From Pseudomonas shirazensis (GTDB lineage: Bacteria; Pseudomonadota; Gammaproteobacteria; Pseudomonadales; Pseudomonadaceae): DNA of 64,000 nt. Of this stretch, positions 17,029 through 25,526 are shown in pieces. The notes beneath the pieces were generated by a model. It was not told the origin of the DNA, ran no database searches, and saw only the letters and a list, made by a program, of their open reading frames with translations. Made by a program: the position numbers and the translations under genes. Within the stretch, counting starts at the first letter, position 1, and each line of letters opens with the position of its first letter. The stretch is from positions 84,006-148,005 of the forward strand of contig NZ_JABWRD020000005.1 of NCBI RefSeq assembly GCF_014268785.2. Direction: 5' to 3'.

Positions 17029-19449
17029 ATGAGCGACCAGCAGGATCATTCGGAACAGCCCGACGAACACAGCGAAATCGAACACCTCGAAGGCGCCGCA
17101 ATCCCTGGCCATGCCCTTGCCCTGCCCGGCCAACAGCTGCCAGACAAGGTCTACGTCATCCCGATTCACAACCGCCCATTCTTCCCGGCCCAGGTGCTGC
17201 CGGTGATCGTCAACGAAGAGCCGTGGGCAGAAACCCTCGACCTGGTGGCCAAGACCGATCACCACTCGCTGGCGCTGTTCTTCATGGATACGCCGCCCGA
17301 AGATCACCGTCACTTCGACACTTCGGCGTTGCCCGAGTACGGCACCCTGGTCAAGGTCCACCACGCCAGCCGCGAGAACGGCAAGCTGCAGTTCGTTGCC
17401 CAGGGCCTGACCCGGGTGCGCATCCGTACCTGGCTCAAACACCATCGCCCACCGTATCTGGTCGAAGTCGAGTACCCGCGTCAGTCGACCGAGCCGACCG
17501 ATGAGGTCAAGGCGTACGGCATGGCCTTGATCAACGCGATCAAGGAGTTGCTGCCGCTCAACCCGTTGTACAGCGAAGAGCTAAAGAACTATCTCAACCG
17601 CTTCAGCCCCAACGACCCGTCGCCGCTGACAGACTTTGCCGCCGCGCTGACCTCGGCCACCGGCAAGCAACTGCAGGAAGTGCTCGATTGTGTGCCCATG
17701 CTCAAGCGCATGGAAAAAGTCTTGCCGATGCTGCGCAAGGAAGTCGAGGTCGCCCACTTGCAGAACGAGATCTCGGCAGAGGTCAATCGGCAGATCGGCG
17801 AGCACCAGCGCGAGTTCTTCCTCAAGGAGCAACTCAAGGTCATCCAGCAGGAACTTGGCCTGACCAAGGACGACCGCAGCGCCGACCTTGAACAGTTCAA
17901 GCAGCGTCTGGAGGGCAAGACCCTGCCCGCCGCCGCGAAAAAACGCCTTGATGAAGAGCTGGGCAAACTGGCTATTCTGGAAACCGGCTCGCCGGAATAC
18001 GCCGTGACGCGCAATTACCTGGAGTGGGCCAGCGCCCTGCCCTGGGGCGTGTACGGCAAGGACAAGCTCGACCTCAAGCATGCACGCAAGGTGCTCGATC
18101 AGCATCACGCCGGGCTGGATGACATCAAAGACCGGATTCTCGAGTTCCTCGCCGTCGGTGCCTGGAAAGGCGAGATCAGTGGCTCGATCGTGTTGCTGGT
18201 TGGCCCACCCGGGGTGGGCAAGACCAGCATCGGCAAGTCTATCGCCGAGTCGCTCGGCCGGCCGTTCTACCGCTTCAGTGTCGGCGGCATGCGCGACGAA
18301 GCCGAGATCAAGGGCCACCGCCGTACCTACATCGGCGCCCAGCCGGGCAAACTGGTGCAGGCGCTGAAAGACGTTGAGGTGATGAACCCGGTGATCATGC
18401 TCGACGAGATCGACAAGATGGGCCAGAGCTACCAGGGCGACCCGGCTTCGGCCTTGCTGGAAACCCTCGACCCTGAGCAGAACGTCGACTTTCTCGACCA
18501 CTACCTTGACCTGCGCCTGGACCTGTCCAAGGTGCTGTTCGTATGTACCGCCAATACCCTGGACTCGATCCCCGGACCTCTGCTCGACCGCATGGAAGTG
18601 ATCCGCCTGTCTGGCTACATCACCGAAGAAAAACTGGCCATCGCCAAGCGCCATCTGTGGCCCAAGCAGCTGGAAAAAGCCGGGGTGGCCAAGACCAGCC
18701 TGAGTATCAGCGACTCCGCGCTGCGCCTGGTAATCGATGGCTATGCCCGCGAAGCGGGTGTGCGCCAATTGGAAAAGCAATTGGGCAAGCTGGTGCGCAA
18801 GGCGGTCATGAAGCTGCTTGAAGACCCGCAGGCCAAACTCAAGATAGGCCCCAAGGATCTTGAAGCGGCACTGGGTATGCCGGTGTTCCGCAGCGAACAG
18901 GTGCTGGCTGGCAAAGGTGTAATAACCGGCCTGGCCTGGACCAGTATGGGCGGCGCCACGCTGCCGATCGAAGCCACCCGCATTCATGCCCTCAATCGAG
19001 GTTTCAAGCTGACCGGCAAGCTTGGCGACGTGATGAAGGAGTCTGCGGAGATCGCCTATAGCTACGTCAGCGCCAACCTCAAGCAATTTGGCGGCGACCC
19101 GACCTACTTCAACGAGGCGTTCATCCACCTGCACGTGCCTGAGGGAGCAACGCCCAAGGACGGCCCAAGCGCCGGGGTAACCATGGCCAGTGCGCTGCTG
19201 TCGCTGGCCCGCGATCAGGTGCCGAAAAAAGGCGTAGCCATGACCGGCGAGCTGACCCTGACCGGGCAAGTGCTACCGATTGGTGGTGTGCGCGAAAAAG
19301 TCATAGCGGCCAAGCGCCAGAAGATTCTCGAGCTGATTCTGCCTGAAGCCAACCGAGGCGACTTTGAAGAGCTGCCGGAGTATCTGCGGGAGGGCCTGAC
19401 CGTGCACTTTGCCAAGCGCTTTGCCGACGTGGCCAAAGTGCTGTTTTGA
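17029..19449 (+). CDS. lon: ATP-dependent protease Lon
   Basis: An 806-residue LonA protease. The N-terminal substrate-binding domain is followed by a coiled-coil region, the AAA+ module with Walker A GPPGVGKTS from Gly392 and Walker B VIMLDEIDK, and the C-terminal protease domain. The catalytic dyad Ser714 (KDGPSAG) and Lys757 (REKV) is intact and 43 residues apart, as in E. coli Lon. The enzyme degrades misfolded and regulatory proteins in the cytoplasm. Expression is very likely heat-inducible because of the perfect sigma-32 promoter. The neighbourhood is gcd rather than clpX-hupB, so it may be the second lon of the genome, which pseudomonads often carry; that cannot be decided here. Confidence 0.95.
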   Translation: MSDQQDHSEQPDEHSEIEHLEGAAIPGHALALPGQQLPDKVYVIPIHNRPFFPAQVLPVIVNEEPWAETLDLVAKTDHHSLALFFMDTPPEDHRHFDTSALPEYGTLVKVHHASRENGKLQFVAQGLTRVRIRTWLKHHRPPYLVEVEYPRQSTEPTDEVKAYGMALINAIKELLPLNPLYSEELKNYLNRFSPNDPSPLTDFAAALTSATGKQLQEVLDCVPMLKRMEKVLPMLRKEVEVAHLQNEISAEVNRQIGEHQREFFLKEQLKVIQQELGLTKDDRSADLEQFKQRLEGKTLPAAAKKRLDEELGKLAILETGSPEYAVTRNYLEWASALPWGVYGKDKLDLKHARKVLDQHHAGLDDIKDRILEFLAVGAWKGEISGSIVLLVGPPGVGKTSIGKSIAESLGRPFYRFSVGGMRDEAEIKGHRRTYIGAQPGKLVQALKDVEVMNPVIMLDEIDKMGQSYQGDPASALLETLDPEQNVDFLDHYLDLRLDLSKVLFVCTANTLDSIPGPLLDRMEVIRLSGYITEEKLAIAKRHLWPKQLEKAGVAKTSLSISDSALRLVIDGYAREAGVRQLEKQLGKLVRKAVMKLLEDPQAKLKIGPKDLEAALGMPVFRSEQVLAGKGVITGLAWTSMGGATLPIEATRIHALNRGFKLTGKLGDVMKESAEIAYSYVSANLKQFGGDPTYFNEAFIHLHVPEGATPKDGPSAGVTMASALLSLARDQVPKKGVAMTGELTLTGQVLPIGGVREKVIAAKRQKILELILPEANRGDFEELPEYLREGLTVHFAKRFADVAKVLF

Positions 19450-19466
19450 ATCGACACCGAGAAAAC

Positions 19467-19489
19467 AGCGGAGCCGTTCTGGCTCCGCT
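19467..19489 (+). terminator. Hairpin after lon (no T-run)
   Basis: AGCGGAGCC (19467-19475) pairs perfectly with GGCTCCGCT (19481-19489) around GTTCT. It lies 17 bases after the lon stop. The stem resembles the terminator before lon, but no T-run follows, so efficient termination is uncertain. Confidence 0.55.
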
Positions 19490-19555
19490 GCAAACGGGCT
19501 TACAGTTTGAATCGCATGGGGTATTCTCAGCGCACTGAATTGCGCTGGAGTATCC

Positions 19556-19945
19556 ATGACCGTCCTTCGTCTGCTGCTTCCTCTGAGCCTGGCAATGCTT
19601 GCCGCGTGTAGCCATCGACCGAGTGTCGTCGAGCTCAATTCCGAAGGTGAATGTCCGCAGCGCCTGCAGCTTGGCCAGAGTTTGACCGTGACCCTGCCCA
19701 GCAATCCCACCACCGGCTATCGCTGGAAACTCAAGGACTCTGCCGCTGCTGTTCTCCAGGCACGCGGCCCGGAGGTCTACAGCACACCTGAGCAGAATGG
19801 CATGGTTGGCACTGCGGGGTCGTCCACCTGGCGCTTCCAGGCTGCTGCCAGCGGTGAAGGTACGCTGTTGCTTGTGTATCAACAGCCTTGGGCGCCAGAG
19901 GTGGTTCCGGTGCAGACCTTCGAGTGCAAGGTCATCGTGCACTGA
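19556..19945 (+). CDS. Chagasin-like (I42) cysteine protease inhibitor lipoprotein
   Basis: A 129-residue protein with a lipoprotein signal peptide whose lipobox is LAAC (Cys18). All three loops of the I42 chagasin family are visible: NPTTGYRW near residue 50, the GxxGxxxWxF loop (GTAGSSTWRF) near residue 84, and the YQQPW motif near residue 105. In chagasin these three loops plug the active site of papain-type cysteine proteases. It should sit in the periplasm or outer membrane. No papain-like protease gene is next to it, so the target is unknown. It lies alone between lon and cmoA. Confidence 0.85.
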   Translation: MTVLRLLLPLSLAMLAACSHRPSVVELNSEGECPQRLQLGQSLTVTLPSNPTTGYRWKLKDSAAAVLQARGPEVYSTPEQNGMVGTAGSSTWRFQAAASGEGTLLLVYQQPWAPEVVPVQTFECKVIVH

Positions 19946-20064
19946 GCCGGCCCTCCAGCGCAGGGTAATTCCCGCTGCAGGGCTGACCGTTCGCGCCAGG
20001 CCCGTATCCAGCAAGGCCTGGCTTGGCTAGAATGTCGCCCCTGTTTTTTTCGCCCGAGCACACC

Positions 20065-20808
20065 GTGAGCACAGACCCTGACCGCCTTTTCGCCCGGCCC
20101 CTGGACCAGGTGCCTGACTTCGCCTTCAACGAGGACGTAGTGCGGGTGTTCCCGGACATGATCAAGCGCTCGGTGCCGGGCTACCCGACCATCGTCGAGA
20201 ACCTCGGCGTGCTCGCCGCACGCTTTGCTCAGCCCGATACGGCGCTGTACGACCTCGGCGCATCGCTGGGTGCAGTGACCCAGGCACTGCGCCGCCATGT
20301 GCGCAGTGATGGCTGCCGGGTGATCGCGGTGGACAACTCGGCGGCGATGGTCGAGCGCTGCCGTCAGTACCTCAACGCCCAGGACTCGATGTTCCAGGAG
20401 CTGTTGCCGGTGCAAGTCATGGAAGCCGATATCCTCAGCCTGCAGTTCGAGCCAGCCTCGGTGGTGGCGCTGAACTTCACCCTGCAATTCGTCGCCCCCG
20501 GCCAGCGCCTGGAGCTGCTGACGCGGATCCGCCAGGCCCTGCTGCCAGGAGGCGCGCTGATCCTCTCGGAAAAACTGCACTTCGCCGATGATCAGGAGCA
20601 GGCGCTGCTCAACGATCTGCACCTGGATTTCAAACGCGCCAACGGCTACAGCGAGCTGGAAATTGCCCAGAAGCGCAGCGCCATTGAACATGTGATGAAA
20701 CCCGACACGCTCGAAACCCACCAGGCCCGCCTGCGTGCCGCCGGGTTCTCCAAGGTAGTGCCGTGGTTCCAATGCCTTAACTTCGCCTCGTTGATAGCCC
20801 TGCCATGA
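20065..20808 (+). CDS. cmoA: Carboxy-S-adenosyl-L-methionine synthase CmoA
   Basis: A 247-residue class I methyltransferase-fold enzyme that makes carboxy-S-adenosylmethionine from S-adenosylmethionine and prephenate. The SAM-binding segment ALYDLGASLGAVTQAL, the VIAVDNSAAMVERC strand and the C-terminal PWFQCLNFASL are characteristic. I chose the GTG at 20065, which gives MSTDPDRLF and the usual family length; ATG 20032 is in frame but adds 11 non-family residues. Its stop overlaps the start of cmoB (ATGA). Together they make the wobble modification cmo5U34 of tRNA. Confidence 0.93.
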   Translation: MSTDPDRLFARPLDQVPDFAFNEDVVRVFPDMIKRSVPGYPTIVENLGVLAARFAQPDTALYDLGASLGAVTQALRRHVRSDGCRVIAVDNSAAMVERCRQYLNAQDSMFQELLPVQVMEADILSLQFEPASVVALNFTLQFVAPGQRLELLTRIRQALLPGGALILSEKLHFADDQEQALLNDLHLDFKRANGYSELEIAQKRSAIEHVMKPDTLETHQARLRAAGFSKVVPWFQCLNFASLIALP

Positions 20809-21761
20809 TCGATTTGTCTCCCCTGGTCCGCCGTCTGGCGGGTACTCCGTTGGCCACCTGGTCGCAAGGCCTGCAAGCGCAACTGGAAAGCAAGATGGAA
20901 AAAGGCCACGGCGACCTCGAGCGCTGGCGTGGCGCTCTCGAGGCGTTGCCTGAGCTGCAGCCCAGTGAAGTCGATCTGGTCGATGGCTTGCGCCTGGACA
21001 GCCCCTGCGATGAGACGACTCGCACTCAGCTGCAGCAGGCCTTGATGGGCCTGTCGCCCTGGCGCAAAGGTCCGTTCGATCTGTTTGGCGTGCATGTCGA
21101 CACCGAATGGCATTCGGACTGGAAATGGGCGCGGGTCAGCCCGCATCTGGACCTGACCGGCAAGCGTGTGCTGGATGTCGGCTGTGGCAATGGCTACTAC
21201 CAATGGCGCATGCTCGGCGCCGGCGCTGACATGGTGATCGGAGTCGACCCCAACTGGCTGTTCTTCTGCCAGTTCCAGGCGGTGAACAAGTACCTGCCCG
21301 AGCTGCCGGCTTGGCACCTGCCATTCGCCCTTGAGGAACTACCGGCCAACCTCGAAGGCTTCGACACGGTGTTTTCGATGGGTGTGTTCTACCACCGTCG
21401 TTCGCCCATTGAGCACTTGCTGGCGCTCAAGGACTGCCTGGTAAAAGGCGGTGAGCTGGTGCTGGAAACTCTGGTCATCGAAGGCGACGAGAATCAAGTG
21501 TTGGTTCCCGAAGACCGCTATGCGCAGATGCGCAATGTCTGGTTCTTGCCTTCGGTACCGGCACTGGAGCGCCTGCTGCGGCGCGCCGGCTTCAGTGACG
21601 TGCGCTGCGTCGACGTCAGTGTCACCAGTGTCGAGGAGCAGCGCAGCACCGAGTGGATGCGCTACCAGTCTCTGAGCGACTTTCTCGACCCGCAGGACCA
21701 CAGCCGCACCATCGAAGGCCTGCCCGCCCCGCGTCGGGCGACGATCCTGGCGCGCAAGTAA
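20805..21761 (+). CDS. cmoB: tRNA U34 carboxymethyltransferase CmoB
   Basis: A 318-residue enzyme that transfers the carboxymethyl group of carboxy-SAM to 5-hydroxyuridine at tRNA position 34. The SAM site VLDVGCGNGYYQWRMLGAGA and the downstream FSMGVFYHRRSP segment are typical, as are WHSDWKWARV and the C-terminal EGLPAPRRA. It overlaps cmoA by four bases (ATGA) and is therefore co-translated with the enzyme that makes its cofactor. A long near-perfect hairpin follows. Confidence 0.95.
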   Translation: MIDLSPLVRRLAGTPLATWSQGLQAQLESKMEKGHGDLERWRGALEALPELQPSEVDLVDGLRLDSPCDETTRTQLQQALMGLSPWRKGPFDLFGVHVDTEWHSDWKWARVSPHLDLTGKRVLDVGCGNGYYQWRMLGAGADMVIGVDPNWLFFCQFQAVNKYLPELPAWHLPFALEELPANLEGFDTVFSMGVFYHRRSPIEHLLALKDCLVKGGELVLETLVIEGDENQVLVPEDRYAQMRNVWFLPSVPALERLLRRAGFSDVRCVDVSVTSVEEQRSTEWMRYQSLSDFLDPQDHSRTIEGLPAPRRATILARK

Positions 21762-21788
21762 ACCCGGCCGCACCCATCCTGTCTGCTC

Positions 21789-21823
21789 AGCGCGTCGTCT
21801 GGCTAACCGCCAGATGACGCGCT
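21789..21823 (+). terminator. Strong hairpin after cmoB (no T-run)
   Basis: AGCGCGTCGTCTGGC (21789-21803) pairs with GCCAGATGACGCGCT (21809-21823), 15 bp with one G-U pair, around TAACC. It lies 27 bases after the cmoB stop. The following bases (GATTACAAAT) are not a T-run, so it may be an imperfect terminator or protect the 3' end. Confidence 0.6.
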
Positions 21824-21882
21824 GATTACAAATCCGTTATCCACGCCGATCCACCCCAGGCTTGGCGTACTATCGCGCGCTT

Positions 21883-21905
21883 GACCTTGATCCAGCTTCA
21901 GGGTC
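21883..21905. promoter_or_regulatory. Inverted repeat upstream of metal-type response regulator
   Basis: GACCTTG (21883-21889) and CAGGGTC (21899-21905) form an interrupted inverted repeat with one mismatch, 37 bp before the regulator start. The GACC/GGTC arms recall metal-regulator operators. Which protein binds is not known. Confidence 0.35.
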
Positions 21906-21941
21906 GACAATCCCTCTCCCGAATTCTGCCTGAGCCCAAGC

Positions 21942-22616
21942 ATGCGCCTACTGATCATTGAGGACGAACTGCGGACTGCCGATTACCTTCAGCAGGGGCT
22001 GCGCGAAAACGGCTATGTCGTGGATTGCGCACACACTGGCATCGACGGCCTGCACATGGCCCGCCAGCAGGCCTATGACCTGGTCATTCTGGACGTCAAC
22101 CTGCCGGAACTGGACGGCTGGGCCGTACTGCAACGGCTACGCGCCGAGTCGGCCACGCGAATCATGATGCTCACCGCTCACGGTCGCCTGTCTGACCGGG
22201 TCAAGGGCCTGGATCTGGGCGCGGATGACTACCTGCTCAAGCCATTCGAATTTCCCGAATTGCTGGCGCGGATCCGCAGCCTGTTGCGGCGCAACGATCA
22301 GCAGGTGCAGCCGAGCACACTGCGCGTCGCCGACCTGGAGCTGGACCCTGGCCGCCACCGGGCCTGGCGTGGCAGCACACGTATCGACCTCACTGCCAAG
22401 GAGTTCTCGCTGCTGCACCTGCTGATGCGCCAGAGCGGCGAGGTGCTGTCACGCACGCAGATCATCTCGCTGGTGTGGGACATGAACTTCGATTGCGACA
22501 CCAACGTTGTCGAGGTGTCGATCCGGCGCTTGCGGGCCAAGATCGACGACCCCTTCGAAGACAAACTGATCCACACCCTGCGCGGTGTTGGCTACGTGCT
22601 CGAGGCGCGCCGTTGA
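21942..22616 (+). CDS. OmpR-family response regulator, heavy-metal type (CopR/CzcR-like)
   Basis: A 224-residue regulator. The receiver domain shows acidic residues EDE at 7-9, phospho-acceptor Asp51 in VILDVNLPELDG, and Lys in LLKPF. The C-terminal winged helix ends HTLRGVGYVLEAR. VSIRRLRAKIDDPFEDKLIHT is the signature of the heavy-metal (CusR/CopR/IrlR) branch. It overlaps the sensor kinase gene (TTGA). No copper, cobalt or zinc efflux genes lie beside it, so the ligand and regulon are not evident from context. Confidence 0.88.
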   Translation: MRLLIIEDELRTADYLQQGLRENGYVVDCAHTGIDGLHMARQQAYDLVILDVNLPELDGWAVLQRLRAESATRIMMLTAHGRLSDRVKGLDLGADDYLLKPFEFPELLARIRSLLRRNDQQVQPSTLRVADLELDPGRHRAWRGSTRIDLTAKEFSLLHLLMRQSGEVLSRTQIISLVWDMNFDCDTNVVEVSIRRLRAKIDDPFEDKLIHTLRGVGYVLEARR

Positions 22617-23998
22617 AACCCGCCAGCCTGTCTCTGCGGCTTGGTCTGAGCGTCACTCTAATGGGCGCCGCGCTGGTGCTGCTGCTGGCATGCCTGGCGG
22701 TGTTTGCCCTTGATCACGAACTGGACAGCCGCGCGCGCAAGGACCTCGCGCGCAAGATGCTGCAGGTAGAACACAACCTGCGGGTCGACCTGCGTAGCGC
22801 TGACCTGGCCAGCCGCGCCCACCCACTGCTCGACCTGGTCATGGGCCATGACAACCTAAGCCTCAGCGTGATTGCTCTGAATGGCCGCCATGCACCCCTG
22901 CTCAGCCTGGGCCCGGCGCTGGAGTCACAGCGCCTGCGCGAGCTGCAGTGGAGCGACGGCCAGACCTTTCAGGAATGGAAGGACAGCAGCGGAGCGCAAT
23001 TTCTCAGCGTGACGCAGGCGATGCGGCTGCGCGATGACACCCCGGTGCGGGTAATGATGACCCTTGATCGCGCCGACGATCACGACCTGTTGCACGCCTA
23101 CCTGCGCTCGACCCTGCTGGCCCTGCCGTTGTTGTTGCTGCTGATCGGCGCCTGTGCCTGGAAGCTGGTGCAGCGCAGCCTGAAGCCACTGCGGCGCTTT
23201 CGCCGGATCGCCGGCCAGGTATCGGCGCAGGCGCTCGACCATCGACTGCCCTCCAGCGGCCTGCCGCAGGAACTGGCCGACCTCGCCCGCTCGATCAATG
23301 TGATGCTGGATCGGCTCGATCAGGGTGTGCGCCAGTTGTCGCAGTTTTCCGACGACCTCGCGCATGAGCTACGCACGCCGCTGAGCAACCTGATGGGCAA
23401 GGCCCAGGTGACCCTCGCCCGCCCACGCGACAGCGGCGATTATCGCGAGGTGCTGGCAGACAGCATCGAAGAACTGACTCGGCTCAACCGCATCATCAAC
23501 GACATGTTGTTTCTCGCGCAGGTAAGCCAGCCCCAGGCCCAGGTCGAACTCAAGCCGCTGGCCCTGGCCGACGAAGTCGCGCGGGTCAGCGAGCTGTTTG
23601 CCATCAGCGCTGAAGTGAAGGATATCGAGATCAGGCGTCACGGCTGGGCCACCGCGCTTGGCGATCGGTTGATGTGCCAGCGGGCCTTGTCCAACCTGCT
23701 CAGCAATGCGCTACGGCACAGCCCCGAGGGCAGCGTGGTGAGCATTGGCATCGGCCGGTACGCGCAGCAGGCCTGGGTATGGGTTGAGAACCACGGGCCG
23801 GGGATCAGCGACGAGCACCTGCCGCACCTGTTCGAGCGGTTCTATCGAGCCGACAGCGGTCGCTCGCGCCTGGATGGCGGTACTGGCCTGGGCTTGGCGA
23901 TCGTGCAGTCGATCATGCAACTGCACGGCAGCCAGGTCGAAGTCAGCAGCCAGGCGCAGGGGCCAACCCGGTTTACCTTGTTTTTTCGTGCCGAGTGA
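22613..23998 (+). CDS. Heavy-metal-type sensor histidine kinase
   Basis: A 461-residue inner-membrane kinase. Membrane segments lie at about residues 10-33 and 166-184, enclosing a periplasmic sensor of about 130 residues. HAMP follows, then the H-box DDLAHELRTPLSN with candidate phospho-acceptor His251, and the ATPase domain with N (LLSNALRHS), G1 (ENHGPGI) and G2 (GGTGLGLAI) boxes. The likely start is the TTG at 22613, which overlaps the regulator's stop and gives a proper N-terminus; a longer frame begins inside the regulator gene. The pair belongs to the CusS/CopS branch. The periplasmic loop contains several His and Asp residues, but I cannot name the metal. Confidence 0.87.
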   Translation: MKPASLSLRLGLSVTLMGAALVLLLACLAVFALDHELDSRARKDLARKMLQVEHNLRVDLRSADLASRAHPLLDLVMGHDNLSLSVIALNGRHAPLLSLGPALESQRLRELQWSDGQTFQEWKDSSGAQFLSVTQAMRLRDDTPVRVMMTLDRADDHDLLHAYLRSTLLALPLLLLLIGACAWKLVQRSLKPLRRFRRIAGQVSAQALDHRLPSSGLPQELADLARSINVMLDRLDQGVRQLSQFSDDLAHELRTPLSNLMGKAQVTLARPRDSGDYREVLADSIEELTRLNRIINDMLFLAQVSQPQAQVELKPLALADEVARVSELFAISAEVKDIEIRRHGWATALGDRLMCQRALSNLLSNALRHSPEGSVVSIGIGRYAQQAWVWVENHGPGISDEHLPHLFERFYRADSGRSRLDGGTGLGLAIVQSIMQLHGSQVEVSSQAQGPTRFTLFFRAE

Positions 23999-24004
23999 CG
24001 CCGA

Positions 24005-24745
24005 TCAGCGCGAGGCCTGCAGGATCAACGCTTTCATTTCAGCCACGGCGGCCTTGAAGCCGACAAACAGCGCATGCGCCACCAGCGCGTGACCGATGTT
24101 CAGCTCGTTGATGCCCTTGATCGCTGCGACCGCCTCGACGTTGTGGTAATGCAGGCCGTGGCCCGCGTTGACGATCAGGCCCTGGCCGACGCCAAACGCG
24201 ACGCCGTCGGCGATGCGCTTGAGCTCATCGGCCACCTCGGTTGGGGTCAGCGCATCAGCATAGCGACCGGTGTGCAGCTCGATGGCCGGCGCGCCGACCC
24301 GTTGCGAAGCTTCGATCTGGCGCTCGTCGGCATCGATGAACAACGACACTTCAGCGCCGGTGCGGGCCAGGCGCTCGACGGCCGCCTTGATCCGCGCTTC
24401 CTGACCGGCCACATCGAGGCCGCCTTCGGTGGTCAGTTCCTGACGGGTTTCCGGAACCAGACAGATGTGCGCCGGGCGAATCTGCTCAGCGAACAGCATC
24501 ATCTCTTCGGTAACGCCCATCTCGAAGTTCATCCGCGTCTGCAGCACGTCCTTGAGCAACAGCACATCGCGCTCCTGGATATGCCGGCGGTCTTCACGCA
24601 GGTGTACGGTAATGCCGTCGGCGCCCGCTTCTTCGGCGTCCAGCGCGGCCTTGACCGGATCTGGATAGCGGGTGCCGCGGGCCTGGCGCAAGGTCGCCAC
24701 GTGGTCGATGTTGACGCCAAGAAGCATGCGGTTGCTATGAGTCAC
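24005..24745 (-). CDS. pdxJ: Pyridoxine 5'-phosphate synthase PdxJ
   Basis: A 246-residue enzyme that condenses 1-deoxyxylulose 5-phosphate with 3-amino-2-oxopropyl phosphate to give pyridoxine 5'-phosphate, the last ring-closing step of vitamin B6 synthesis. Signature segments are LGVNIDHVATLRQARGT, GITVHLREDRRHI, FEMGVTEEM and NAGHGLHYHN. The start is a GTG at 24745 with AGGAGAG about 7 bases upstream. It is the last gene of the minus-strand lepA-lepB-rnc-era-recO-pdxJ series and lies seven bases from the convergent sensor kinase stop. Confidence 0.96.
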   Translation of the reverse strand: MTHSNRMLLGVNIDHVATLRQARGTRYPDPVKAALDAEEAGADGITVHLREDRRHIQERDVLLLKDVLQTRMNFEMGVTEEMMLFAEQIRPAHICLVPETRQELTTEGGLDVAGQEARIKAAVERLARTGAEVSLFIDADERQIEASQRVGAPAIELHTGRYADALTPTEVADELKRIADGVAFGVGQGLIVNAGHGLHYHNVEAVAAIKGINELNIGHALVAHALFVGFKAAVAEMKALILQASR

Positions 24746-24788
24746 GAAAGGCTCTCCTGAAGATGTAGCCGCACAGCATACGACGTGC

Positions 24789-25472
24789 TCAGCGCTTGCG
24801 AAACAACTCCCGACTCACCAGCGGCTTTGGCCCCAGGTGGACGGCCAGGGCCTGGCGCATCAGTCGCTTGGCTGCCAGCAATGCGCCAGGCGCTTCCCAC
24901 TCGGCGTGGGCCAGTGCGAGCAGTTCATCGCCCTTGAACAACCCGGGCTGGAACAGCTCCACCCGCTCAAGCCCGGCGTCGACCTGCAGGCGGTACAGAC
25001 CACTGGCAGCGATAGGCTCGGCGTTGACGTCGCGATCCAGGGCAAAGGCGTAACCGAGCTGCTCCAGCAGGCGCCATTCAAAGGCCCGCAGCAACGGCTC
25101 CAATGGCCGGCCCTGGCCCAACGCCTGCAGGGTCAGGGCATAGTGCTCGAACAGCGCTGGGTATGGCGCCTCGGCCGGCAGCAGGCGCATCAGCAGTTCA
25201 TTCAGGTACAAGCCGCTGAACAGTGCATCACCATTGAGCCAGGCGGCAATGCCGGCGCTGTCGAGGCGGTTGACGTTCTTCAGCTCGCCGCGCCCACGCA
25301 GCTCGACTTCCAATGGCACGAACGAGCGCACCAGGCTGCCACCCTTGCCCCGCGCCCGGCGCAGCACCGCCCGCACGCGACCTTGCGGCGTGAAAAAGTC
25401 CACCAGCGCGCTGGTCTCGCGGTACGCACGGCTGTGCAGCACGTACGCCGGCTGACCTTGAGGTTGTTCCAT
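24789..25472 (-). CDS. recO: DNA repair protein RecO
   Basis: A 227-residue protein. An N-terminal OB fold (AYVLHSRAYRETSALVDFFTPQGRV) binds DNA and SSB, and a helical C-terminal half follows. The family acts with RecR (and RecF) to load RecA on gapped DNA. It lies 43 bases upstream of pdxJ and 54 bases after era, the common gammaproteobacterial order. The zinc-binding cysteines of some RecO proteins are absent, which is normal for this group. Confidence 0.94.
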   Translation of the reverse strand: MEQPQGQPAYVLHSRAYRETSALVDFFTPQGRVRAVLRRARGKGGSLVRSFVPLEVELRGRGELKNVNRLDSAGIAAWLNGDALFSGLYLNELLMRLLPAEAPYPALFEHYALTLQALGQGRPLEPLLRAFEWRLLEQLGYAFALDRDVNAEPIAASGLYRLQVDAGLERVELFQPGLFKGDELLALAHAEWEAPGALLAAKRLMRQALAVHLGPKPLVSRELFRKR

Positions 25473-25491
25473 GGGGAAGGCCCGGATGCAG

Positions 25492-25517
25492 AACGGCCCG
25501 GAACAATCCGGGCCGTT
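25492..25517. other. Perfect intergenic hairpin between era and recO
   Basis: AACGGCCCGGA (25492-25502) and TCCGGGCCGTT (25507-25517) are perfectly complementary across ACAA. It lies between the era stop and the recO start within one operon. There is no T-run, so it may adjust recO expression relative to era or stabilise the upstream mRNA. Confidence 0.6.
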
Positions 25518-25526
25518 GAGGGAGTG

